64,000 bases of DNA, from the NCBI GenBank assembly GCA_007570785.1, contig ML662449.1, forward strand, positions 12,339,564 through 12,403,563, given 5' to 3'. The stretch is from Antilocapra americana. Lineage: Eukaryota; Chordata; Mammalia; Artiodactyla; Antilocapridae. Shown here one piece after another: positions 55,400 through 64,000 of this stretch. A program made the position numbers and the translations under genes. The notes under the pieces are model-generated. The model saw only the letters and a list, made by a program, of their open reading frames with translations. It was not told the DNA's origin and did no database searches. The stretch's first letter is position 1, and every line of letters begins with the position of its first letter.

Positions 55400-55983
55400 C
55401 CAAGAGAGGAGTGAGTGTACAGAGCCAAAATCCAAGTCAGAGTGTGGGAGACTGTGGAGCAGGGTTAGAACCCAGAGATGAGGGGCTTATGTTTAGTAAA
55501 ACATGGAGGAGTCCCAAGGAAGCTCTGGGGAGGCAAAGAACAAATGAGGAGGATCAAACTGACAACAATCAAAGTGGGGAAGAGCAGGTTAAGGAGGCAA
55601 GTGGGAGGGGTCAGCCACCAAAGGCTGTTGCCCAGGGTAATTTTCTGCATACCTGGGTGGGCAGACCGCATTTAATGGGCAAATGTTATAGAGCAGGTAG
55701 AATGTAATTAGAGACTCCCTAGAGCAGTTCTCAATCCTGGCTGCACACTTGAATTTCTGGGGGTATTTTCTAAGATAAAGATCCAGGTCCCATGTCCAGA
55801 AATTCTGACTTTTGTTTTTATCTAAAAGGAAAGAGAAGCTATTGAAGATTTTAAAGGTGTGTGAGTGTATGTGTGTGTTTATGTTTATTTGGAAAACATG
55901 AAATCATGTTTATTTATTGGGCAGACCAGCTAGACAGTTATTAGGCATGTGACTCAAGAATAGGTATTTTTCAAAAAAATCCC

Positions 55984-56516
55984 AAAACAACACAAATATA
56001 ATGTGGTTTCCCAGATGGGATTCTAGAATAGAAAAATGATACTATGTTAAAACTAAATAAATCTAAAAAATGCATGGACTTCAGTTAGTAATAACATATC
56101 AGTATTAGTTATGACAGGCTTCCCAGGTAGTTCAGTGGTAAAGAATCTACTTGCCAGTGCAGGTGATGCGGGTTCCATTCTTGGTTGGGAAGATTCCCTG
56201 GAGAAGAAATGGCAACCCACTTCAGTATTCTTGCCTGGGAATGCCTATGGACAGAGGAGCCCGTTGGCCTATGAGCCTGGTGGGTCACAGAAGAGTTGGA
56301 CACGACTGACTGAATAAACAACAGCAATTAGTTGTGACCTCTGTTGTGACAAATGTACCCACTCATATAAGATCTTAATAACAGAGGAGACTGCGTGCTG
56401 TGCACATGGGAATTTTCTGGACTATCTTTGCAACTTTCCTGTAAATCGAAAACTACCCTAAAATAAAAAGCTTATTTTAAAAACAAAATTAAAAAAAAAA
56501 ACATAAGAGGAAAAAA
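55984..56516 (+). mobile_element. L1 3' UTR (L1MA/MB-like) inside MER5A with a long duplication
   Basis: 'atgtggtttcccagatggga', 'caaatgtacccactcatata', 'ggactatctttgcaactttc' and 'ctgtaaatcgaaaactaccc' end in A-rich sequence. The flanks 55956-55983 and 56517-56544 match at all but about three of 28 positions, which fits an unusually long target duplication. A Bov-tA interrupts it. Confidence 0.82.
56116..56326 (+). mobile_element. Bov-tA SINE in the L1 3' UTR, 12-bp duplications
   Basis: 'aggcttcccaggtagttcag' to 'gacacgactgactgaataaa'. 'attagttatgac' (56104-56115) and 'attagttgtgac' (56327-56338) differ at one base. Confidence 0.95.
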
Positions 56517-56587
56517 AAGAATAGGTATTTTGCAAAAGCATCCCATACATTTAAAATATGCAGTAGGATTGGGAACCACTGTTCTAA

Positions 56588-56767
56588 AACAATAGTCTTT
56601 AATCTTGACTGCACATTTACATTCATCTGGGGAGTTTTTAAAACTGTTGATGTCTGGACCTCCCTCCCAGAAATTCTGATGTCACTGGATGAGTGTGGCC
56701 TGTGCATGGGGATTTTTCAAGACCCCACCAGATGTTTCTAATATGTAGCCAGGGTTGAGAACCACTG
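56588..56767 (+). mobile_element. MER5A element 2
   Basis: 'tctttaatcttgactgcaca', 'ttcatctggggagtttttaa', 'ccagaaattctgatgtcact' and 'agccagggttgagaaccact' span the element. Confidence 0.85.
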
Positions 56768-56777
56768 TGTTAGAGAC

Positions 56778-56933
56778 ATGTGACTCAAACTGTGGTCTGA
56801 AAACCAGCAGTATAGACATTATCTGAGAACTTGCTAGAAATGCAGAATCTCATCCCAGCCCTACTGACCCAGAGTCTGCTTTTGAAGGAGAGTCTCCGGG
56901 GGATTTTCATGTATATTAAAGTTTAAGAAGCAT
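56778..56933 (+). mobile_element. MER5-type element 3
   Basis: 'tgactcaaactgtggtctga', 'gagaacttgctagaaatgca', 'gaatctcatcccagccctac' and 'attaaagtttaagaagcatt' follow the MER5 variant with a 'gtttgagaagcactg' end. Confidence 0.8.
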
Positions 56934-56948
56934 TAATCAGTCCTAAAG

Positions 56949-57122
56949 AAGTGATTCTCAAAGTGTGTTCCCTGGAGCAGCAGTGGCAACATTTGGGAAT
57001 TTGTTAAACATGCAAATTCATGGGTCACTGAATGAGAAACTCTGAGAGGCAGGATGCGGGGTTCCATTTTAACAAGCCATCCAGGTGATTCTGGCACATG
57101 CTAACATTTCATGAACCATAAA
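56949..57122 (+). mobile_element. MER5-type element 4
   Basis: 'agtgattctcaaagtgtgtt', 'ccctggagcagcagtggcaa', 'tgttaaacatgcaaattcat' and 'ttttaacaagccatccaggt' follow MER5. Confidence 0.78.
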
Positions 57123-58036
57123 TCTAGAAGGACAAGGCAATATTTCAGACTGAAGAGCCACTAGGGAACCCGGCCATCTGAGTATTTTAGAGGCTTAGGG
57201 GTTAACTCATTTCCATAAACTCTATGTGTAACTTTAGCTTCTAAATCCAAAAGACTGAGATGAATAATAGTTTCTCTTCTGTGAGACCCACCTTCCTCCC
57301 ATCTTGGGACACATCCGGTCAGAGCAGAGCTTGACATTTTTCTCACGGTCTCTCTGATCTCCTATTCAGGATCCCTGCCAGAGGCTACAGTGACTCCTGC
57401 CCCAAGACTGACTTGCTGATGAATTTCATATGAAACAAAGGGAAGATGGGGAAGTGCGAGCCGGAAAGGGAAACAGCATAGCCATGGAGACTCGAAGACC
57501 CAGCTCTGCAAACTAAGGAAGCAAACACTTGTCTGCTCACAGGAAGTGGGCCTTCTTTGTGACCCAGTGCACTAAGTGAGACCTGGGGAAGTGGGAGAGA
57601 CCATTGCAGTCAACTTCAGGAAGGAGAATGCTCCCCACAAGTGCATTTCTTGGGCTGCTCTCCTCTGTTTAACAATGTGCTGCCACAGGCGTGATTTGTC
57701 ACAGTATAACCAAGTCTTTTCTTGTGACTTAGCCAGGCCTCGGGCAGGCAGCAAGCTGTAGAGTGCAGGTTTTGATAATGGGACAGGTGGGCTAACATCT
57801 CACACTAGTGAGATCCAGGGTGAGCTTTCCCTCTGTTCTCTGTTTTTGTGGATTTTCAAGCAATGTTCATAAGGGTCTATAAACATGCTTCAGGGACACA
57901 ACAGAGGGCTGAATCTCCACTGGAGAGTTTAATATGGTATAGAAAGAGGTTTATGTCCTACTCATTCTCCTCCCTTTGTAGGAAGTGGGGGCTCCTTTGG
58001 TGAGACTGAGTAAAGACAAAGATAATTTGCTAGCGT
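57123..58036. other. Unrecognised sequence
   Basis: No repeat or coding signature was recognised. Confidence 0.4.
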
Positions 58037-58043
58037 AAGAATG

Positions 58044-58142
58044 GGACTTCCCTAGCTGTCCAGTGGTTAAGACCTGAGCTTTGATTCCTGGATCCCACAT
58101 GCCATGCAGTGCAGCAAAAAAAAAAAAAAAGTGTTAAAAAAA
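58044..58142 (+). mobile_element. CHR-type SINE, internally shortened
   Basis: 'ggacttccctagctgtccag', 'tggttaagacctgagctttg', 'attcctggatcccacatgcc', then A15 and a second A-run. 'aagaatg' flanks it at 58037-58043 and 58143-58149. Part of the body is missing. Confidence 0.85.
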
Positions 58143-58149
58143 AAGAATG

Positions 58150-59189
58150 AGGTCATATCAATGAGAGTCATATGGTCCTGTGATGAGATCATTGAGATAT
58201 TAATTTGAGGTTTGTTCTTGCTATTTTTTTAACGAAAATTTTACACTCCTTCAAAAACAATTTATATTACAGACAACCTCTCTTTCTAGCTTTTGTTTAT
58301 CAAAAGCTTGAGTTTCTTCTGAGTTTATGAAAAGTCGGAAGGAAAAGAAGGCAGAAGCAGGGTGACAGAGGAGTGAGATTCCCCAAGGCTGAGAAGGTGA
58401 TGCGCCCATAGGCCCTAAAGATTATGTTGACCCCTGGCCCACTCTCCGGGAAAGTAGCGGGATTTTCAGAAGGAAATGCTGAACAGGGCACATAGGAGGT
58501 AGAGCTTAAGCACGGCGTTCCCAGCCTCCACAAAGATCCAAGTACAGAGCAACAGTTCTGACTAAAGTCACTGGGTAACAGGGGCCTTGAAAGGGAACTA
58601 GCATGAGCTAAATATCTGAGGGTCTTCGGGGATTTTCGTACTGACCTAGAGGTTTTAAGCTCTCTAGTAATGACTGAACTCAAATTTTCTGCTAGCCCAC
58701 TGGACCAGAGACTTAAAATCAGATGTAAATAAAGCAAGTTAATGCGACATTTCTCAGGTCCCTGGATAATGGAATAAGATTCCTGCCTGCTCCATTAGCA
58801 GGAAAAAAATTTGTCCTACGACTTAAAAGTGTCTGAAAGACCCTAGAATCCTCCCACAAAGGGGCTAACAGAGCAGCTAGTAAGGAGGTGTCCTCAGTTC
58901 CTGGAACAACCTGATCAGCCACTTCAAATCTATCACCAATGCTTGAAATATAGCACTCACCTTCCTGGGGGGCAGCTGCTGGTCTGCTAGAAGGTAGGAT
59001 CAAACGAGCCTGCAGTCACAGTGATTGTTCTAGGCTGACTTGAGAGAATGCTCAGGAGGGTCCCATGAGCAGGAGTACCAGCCTCAGCATCTAAACTTAC
59101 TCAGTCAAATATTTATTCCTTCAAGTCTTCAGCTCTTCAGACTTCAGTACACATATTCCTGGGAAACTATAAACCTAAGTGTTTGTAAT
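58150..59189. other. Unrecognised 1.0 kb
   Basis: No repeat was recognised. The minus strand is open for 145 codons at 58737-58300 without a known motif. Confidence 0.4.
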
Positions 59190-59382
59190 TAGTGTTTCTC
59201 AGGTGTGTTCAATGAAATAGTTGGATCAGAATCCCCTGGGGGGCTTGATCAAACTCATGTATCCCTGCACCTTGCCCCAGATCTACTGAATCTGGTCTTC
59301 TGGGATGAGGAAAGGGGCAGAGGGTCTGTGTTTATAACAGGTATCCCAGGTGACTTGGTCCTCAGTTCTGAGACCATCTGAG
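59190..59382 (+). mobile_element. MER5-type element 5
   Basis: 'agtgtttctcaggtgtgttc', 'ggatcagaatcccctggggg', 'ctactgaatctggtcttctg' and 'aggtatcccaggtgacttgg' follow MER5. Confidence 0.75.
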
Positions 59383-59606
59383 GTAGAATTAGGGGAAGGG
59401 CAACACCTTGACAGTAATCCTGTTCACTATCCTGGGGGCTGAAGCCCAAAGAATAGCCTCCAGTGCGTGTGTGACTCTCAGCTGGTGTGAAAGGTCTGTG
59501 GAAGACCTATCAGGGCTCTCACGCCTTGCTATGGATTCAAGGCCCTGACAGAGCAGCATCAGTGTCAGCATCACCCTGGAACTTGTGAGAGATGCCTACT
59601 CTCAGG

Positions 59607-59869
59607 ACTTCCCTGGTGGTCCAGAGGTTAAGAATCTGCCCTGCAAGGCAGGGACATGAGTTCAATCCCTGGTTGGGGAACTAAGATTCCACATGCTGTG
59701 GAACAACTAAGCCTGGACGGTCCAGAGCCGGTGGGCCACAGCTCAAGAATCTGTGGGCCCCAAAGGAAGATTCCACGTGACCAAAGGAAGACCCCCCTGT
59801 GCTGCACTAAGATCCGAGGCAACCAAATAAATAAGGACATAGTTGAAAGAAAAAAAAAAAAAAGAAGGA
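59607..59869 (+). mobile_element. CHR-type SINE in MER5, perfect 15-bp duplications
   Basis: 'acttccctggtggtccagag' through several 'gaagattccacgtgacc'-like units to a long A-rich tail. 'atgcctactctcagg' at 59592-59606 and 59870-59884 is exact. Confidence 0.97.
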
Positions 59870-59942
59870 ATGCCTACTCTCAGGCCCCACCCTAGTTCTG
59901 TGGCCTCAGAATTTGCTTTTTAACATACACCCCTGGCCATTC

Positions 59943-60216
59943 AGGAGAAGGCAATGGCAACCCACTTCTCTTGCCTGGAGAATCCCATGGACGGAGGTAC
60001 CTGGTAGGCTGCAGTCCATGGGGTCGCTAAGAGTCGGACATGGCTGAGTGACTTCACTTTCACTTTTCACTTTCACGCATCGGAGAAGGAAATGGCAATC
60101 CACTCCAGTGTTCTTGACTGGAGAATCCCAGGGACGGGGGACCCTGGTGGGCTGCCATCTATGGGGTCGCACAGAGTCAGACACAACTAAAGCGACTTAG
60201 CAGCAGCAGCAGCAGT
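59943..60216 (+). mobile_element. Bov-A2 SINE dimer in MER5, perfect 10-bp duplications
   Basis: 'aggagaaggcaatggcaacc' to 'aactaaagcgacttagcagc', with the 'cacttttcactttcacgcat' linker, ending in a CAG run (60199-60215). 'ctggccattc' at 59933-59942 and 60217-60226 is exact. Confidence 0.97.
60199..60215. repeat. CAG trinucleotide run at SINE tail
   Basis: About five to six CAG units, the usual Bov-A2 3' end and a potential polymorphic microsatellite. Confidence 0.9.
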
Positions 60217-60255
60217 CTGGCCATTCTCTTGCACATTAAAATCTGAAAAACACTG

Positions 60256-60949
60256 GTCTAAGGCATGTGGGGACATGGAATGGTTTTGTATATTGCAGCA
60301 GACACCCTCCCCAGGCTCCTGCAGTGCCAAGAGCCCAGGCCTGCTCTTCTGTGTGCTTCTGGGGCTCAGCCAGCCTGGGCCTCCCAGTGGGCAGCCAGGA
60401 CCCTCTCCCATCTGTGAGTTTCAGACTCCCTACCAAGAAGGTGAGGTCTGCATGGGGCAGCCAGAGCGGTGCCCATCTGCTCCTGGGGCTGCAGGGTCCA
60501 AGCCCCTGGAGCGGCAGAACTGAGAGGTGGTAAGAGAAAGGAGTGAAACTGCACCTTCCACTCCTTTGGCTGCAGGCTGTGTGGGCAAGAGGAACAAAGG
60601 GGGCATGGGGGTGGCACCTCAGCTATAGGCTCCCTCTGAAGCCTGTCTTACTGCCCTCCTGCTGCTCAGAGCTCACCCACTCTGCCCTTCCTCTTCGACA
60701 ATGCCTGCCAGAAAACTCATTACTCTGCTCCCACATGTGGCTGGCCAGGGGCCAGGGTCTGGCTGCCAACAGACTGACTAACCTCTTAGCCAGCGATGGT
60801 GTCCCTCTCCTAGCAGCAGCTGGCACTGCCTCAGGCGATGGGCACAGATGGGGAAGCTCTGGCCATGGCCTTCAAAGGCTTCTTGGCTCCATCCTCTGTG
60901 AGTCACCGCTTTCCTACCTGCTCTGTCCCTTTCTCTTCTTTCTTTTTTC
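60256..60949. other. Unrecognised GC-moderate sequence
   Basis: Several overlapping frames are open on both strands. The longest (234 codons, plus, 60543-61247) runs into the L2 remnant downstream and shows no other homology. Confidence 0.4.
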
Positions 60950-61470
60950 ATCTCTAATTCCTTCTGCTGTTATTTCTCCCTACTCCCCTTCAACCCATTG
61001 TCCTCATCTGCGCAGGAATACACTTCAGTATTGCCCAAAGCTACCCTCTTTTAACCCCACATATCCTTCTAGCCACTGCTCTAGTTTTCTCTCCCTCAAC
61101 AGTAAAACTTCTTGGAACAATAGTCTTCAGGTATTATTTATCATTCCTCCTTTCCATTCATTCCTTTACTCACTGCAACTTGCCTTCTATTCACACAGCT
61201 CCATCCAAACAGCTCTTACAAGGCCCCCCATATCCACCATGATGTAAATCCAACAGGCACTTCAGTCTCTCCATTGGGCTTGACTTCTTAGCAGAATTGG
61301 ACACAGTGACACTCCCTCAGTCTCTGTCTCCCCTCACATCCCAGACTTTGTATTTTTTCTAGTTCCTTCTTGGCAGCTGCTTTTGTCAGCTTCCTCTTCT
61401 ATTCCACCTATGAATGTGTCAGTCTATCTTCACTCAGCTCTGGGCCCTCCTTTCTTTTCTTTCTGCCTTT
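60950..61470 (+). mobile_element. L2 LINE, reverse-transcriptase part
   Basis: 'ctcccctcacatcccagact', 'tgacttcttagcagaattgg', 'acacagtgacactccctcag' and 'cagctctgggccctcctttc' follow the L2 ORF, as eroded counterparts of the L2 'LLDLSAAFDTVDHSLL' and 'GPLLF' codons. Confidence 0.75.
61244..61470 (+). pseudogene. L2 reverse transcriptase remnant
   Basis: One plus-strand frame reads 'LDFLAELDTVTLPQSLS' where L2 proteins have the polymerase 'LDLSAAFDTVDHSLL' motif. The first catalytic aspartate is recognisable, the rest of the active site is gone, and stops interrupt every frame. L2 belongs to the CR1-like non-LTR retrotransposons and has been inactive in placentals for a long time, so this is a fossil. 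Confidence 0.7.
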
Positions 61471-61659
61471 TTTTTCCCCCCTAAAATTTAGGGTCTAGAA
61501 GATTTCATTACAGAAAAAGTCATTTTTTTTCCCTAGAGCATCTCAATGCAGGCTGAGATTCATCCCTAAGGGGCGAGCGAACATCAACTTTAATTTCTAA
61601 CCATGGTAAGTACTTTGAAAAACATTAAATAGAGAGAGACCCTAGTAGAGCCCCTCATT

Positions 61660-61765
61660 TATACTGATGCTTGTTGGGGGAGGGGAAGGGGACACCTCAC
61701 GAGAAAGCAACATTTAAGCTGACACCTGAAAGATGAATGGAAGTCAGGCAGGTACAAAACAAAAC
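61660..61765 (+). mobile_element. Family A old repeat, late part only
   Basis: 'gggaggggaaggggacacct', 'gaaagcaacatttaagctga' and 'cacctgaaagatgaatggaa' match the family A segment 'ggtgacatttgagctgagacc'. It lies between two parts of an L2. Confidence 0.45.
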
Positions 61766-61989
61766 AACACAAAAAACAGCAGAGGCTAATTCTGCTGACA
61801 TCCACATTCATACCTACAACCCAGACTTCTTCTCTGTGCTCTGTTTATACCTTCTGGACATTTCCACAGGATTGTCACTCAGGAATCTCACACGTACTAC
61901 AATCACAACAGAAATTTGTATTTCCCCACACGTGCTTGTTTTCTTTCAGAATTTTACTCCTTTAGTTAATGGCTTCATTTTCTACTTGT

Positions 61990-62440
61990 TGCTTAAACAG
62001 AAGGCTGGCAGTCCTTACTGGACCTTTACTTTCCCTCACTCCACAAGTACACTCCAATGACAAGACCTGTTATTTCTACCACTAAAACGTATCAATAATC
62101 CATTCCCTTACTTTACTACCACCAACCTGGTTTGAGTTCCCATCTTTTGTCACTATCTTTTGTCTGGATGACTGCTATAGCCTCTCAGGCTGCTCTCCTA
62201 ACCTACACACAGGCCATACCCCTTCCATTCTTCATGCAATAGCCAATAGTACCTTTAAAAGTTGTGGCATTCTTGAAATCCTTCAACAGCTTTCCCCGTG
62301 GTTCACAATACATGCTCTGCAGGCATGCATGCTCTGGCCCTGGCCCATCCTGCCAGCTTGGACTGCCTTCCACTCGCTCACCACACTGCACACCCATGGC
62401 CACCTTCCAGTTCCCCAAAGCCATCCCACTCTTGTATGCT
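61990..62440 (+). mobile_element. L2 LINE, region after the polymerase
   Basis: 'gtctggatgactgctatagc', 'ctctcaggctgctctcctaa', 'cctttaaaagttgtggcatt', 'gaaatccttcaacagctttc' and 'tgctctggccctggcccatc' are in L2 order. Probably the same copy as 60950-61470. Confidence 0.72.
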
Positions 62441-63215
62441 GCTTGTCACAATCCAGGTGACTAGACATATATTTTTCTCTAAACCATTGAGTTCCCATTC
62501 TCCAGAGTGGTAGAAACTTATCTAAGCAAAGTTGGAGTTTCTCTGGTGGTGTCTAACTTCCTGGAAGTTGAAGTTGTACCAGGTCTCTGGGTTGGTGAAG
62601 GCCCATTGGTCTTCCATGGTTGTCTAACCACAAGGGTGTCCTTTGTTCTCCTAATTACAGGCCACAGAAACATGTTAGTCATCACTAGGATGGGTTCCTG
62701 GTCACTTTGCCTCTTCACAAGTGGTCTAGGCTTTCCTTGTGGCTTTCATGTCTCATTTGGGAACCAGGACTCTGCCTGGTTAGGTAAGAACTGTTTGTCC
62801 AGACTTGTTGCACAGTCATTCCTTAGCTAGGGTCTTCCTTCCTCTTGACCTACCCACCTCACCTCCACCAGAACTTCAGGACTAACAACATCTCTGGCCT
62901 CTTATGTCCCCTTCACTTCTCCTTCTAAGGCCCGGGGTAACTTGTCTAGTCCAGAGGAAACACTGCTCTTCTGAAACCCCTTGTCTCCCATATATTTTGG
63001 CTCTGGATGGAGTCAGTACAGTCCCCTAAGGGCCATAGGGCTTTTAGAAACCAAAGCAAGAAAGACTCGTTTCTGTTACATCTGCTGTGAAGCAATGAGT
63101 ACCTTAGCTTGAGGGACAGGCAAAGGGGAGAAGTAATAGGAACATAAAATACCAGTAAAAATTTAGGAATATTATTCCACTCCATTTCTTCAGTGCCCAC
63201 CTCTGAAGAAATGTC
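62441..63215. other. Unrecognised sequence
   Basis: No repeat or coding signature was recognised. Confidence 0.4.
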
Positions 63216-63725
63216 ACTGTATTTGTTAAGGCTCTCCAGAGAAACAGCACCAGTAGTGAATGGATAGGTAGTAGATGATAGATGGAATGAGACAGACAGA
63301 AAGAGTTTCAGGAATCAGCTCACACAATTGTGGGGCTAGCAAGTCCAAAATCCATATGACAGACTGGAGACCCAGGGAAGAGCTGATGCTGCTATCAGAG
63401 TCCAAAGACAGATTTCTTGCTTCTGAGGAGATCTCAATGTTTTAAGGCCTTCAACTGATTAGATAGATGGGCAGAGAGAAGGAGGGATGGGCATTTGCTT
63501 TGCTGGTGGCTGAAGCATAGGCTTCCGATATGCCTCACTCCATGGTGGTGTGGAGTTAATGGAAAATCAGGCAGACCCATTGCCAACCTGATTATGGCAG
63601 CTATCAGAGCTGTGGAGGGCCTGGCTTAGTCAGTTGCCAAGTGTCAACCATGTTCCTGAACCTCCCAGATGCTCAACTTCACAGCAATACAGTCTGCATC
63701 TTCTGACTATGTCTTTCGAGCTACA
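63216..63725 (+). mobile_element. Probable ancient repeat, family not named
   Basis: 'gttaaggctctccagagaaa', 'cagctcacacaattgtgggg', 'ctagcaagtccaaaatccat', 'aaggccttcaactgattaga' and 'tcagttgccaagtgtcaacc' follow a dispersed placental repeat, LINE- or LTR-type; I am unsure which. Confidence 0.6.
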
Positions 63726-64000
63726 GCTGTGTAAATACAACTCATATCCTCAGATCCCTTCTACACGAAGAGGAGTACTGCTTGTGTAGCAGTCAATATG
63801 CAGTCAAAAGATTGAAGTAGGAGCTGGGGACCCGTGATTTAATAACCTCTGAAGGCAAAAATGGAAATTGAAGCAGTTAATAAGAGCAAAGACAAGAGCT
63901 ACTGAGATCCGTTTACAACCATATGACTCTTCAAGATCCACTCTGCTTTGAGTGCTTTAACTTCTATCCTACAAGGCAACACTCATTTTGTTTATGTTAT
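63726..64000. other. Unrecognised sequence to window end
   Basis: Nothing was recognised. Confidence 0.35.

Larger units (their letters stand above)
55725..56581 (+). mobile_element. MER5A element 1, split by an L1 3' end and unplaced DNA
   Basis: 5' part 55725-55811 ('cagttctcaatcctggctgc'), a short middle part 55956-55983, and 3' part 56517-56581 ending 'gggaaccactg'. The DNA at 55812-55955 includes a GT-rich patch and is not MER5A. Confidence 0.75.
59548..60255 (+). mobile_element. MER5-type element 6, host to two SINEs
   Basis: Three pieces (59548-59606, 59885-59942, 60227-60255) read continuously as MER5: 'cagcatcaccctggaacttg', 'ccccaccctagttctgtggc', 'cagaatttgctttttaacat' and 'gcacattaaaatctgaaaaa' to 'cactg'. 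Confidence 0.85.

Noticed and set aside
60543..61247. 234-codon plus-strand open frame
   Set aside because: Its 3' part is eroded L2 in a frame other than the polymerase frame, and the 5' part has no protein-like signature.
63216..63725. Endogenous retrovirus LTR
   Set aside because: The sequence resembles an old dispersed repeat, but no terminal TG...CA pair, primer site or internal retroviral sequence was seen, so the class is left open.

Overview
This is 64 kb of ruminant (bovid-type) nuclear DNA with no gene I can support. The organism call rests on repeats: many copies of the ruminant tRNA-derived SINEs Bov-tA and Bov-A2, fragments of the RTE-type LINE BovB, ruminant L1 3' ends, and cetartiodactyl CHR-type (tRNA-Glu-like) SINEs, over an older placental layer of MIR, L2, old L1 and hAT elements (MER5, MER20, Charlie types). 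Cattle, sheep, goat or another pecoran cannot be told apart here. Every open frame over 100 codons is in a repeat or has no coding signature, so the window is intergenic or intronic.

Layout. 1-11 kb: mostly unrecognised DNA with scattered SINEs and MIRs and an AT-rich patch at 5.8-5.9 kb. 11-15 kb: the densest nested block, with a 5'-truncated ruminant L1 carrying perfect 15-bp target duplications, a MER20 with intact 8-bp duplications, and an old L1 split by two Bov-tA SINEs and a Charlie-type hAT element. 15-27 kb: SINEs, MIRs, microsatellites and a repeat-free CpG- and TAAT-bearing stretch at 19.3-20.2 kb. 27-36 kb: an L2 3' end, a 150-bp segment present twice (28.1 and 30.4-30.8 kb), a SINE with a perfect hairpin, a BovB fragment and several L1 pieces. 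36-44 kb: two repeat-free blocks on either side of a Bov-A2 dimer, then BovB and mostly unrecognised DNA. 44-49 kb: two BovB fragments head to head as a long inverted repeat, an old antisense L1, and an unidentified coding-like minus-strand tract at 47.7-48.2 kb. 49-64 kb: SINEs, L1 and L2 pieces, a run of same-strand MER5 elements, and a broken L2 reverse-transcriptase remnant.

No genes act together here. What the window records is an insertion history that can be ordered by nesting: L2, MIR, MER5, MER20 and old L1 first, then CHR SINEs, BovB and ruminant L1, then Bov-tA and Bov-A2. Family names come from recognising consensus-like sequence by eye, and ends without a target duplication are good to about 5-20 bp. 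I found no convincing undescribed system. The best leads are the twice-present segment, the coding-like tract at 47.7-48.2 kb, the BovB inverted repeat and the candidate conserved blocks.
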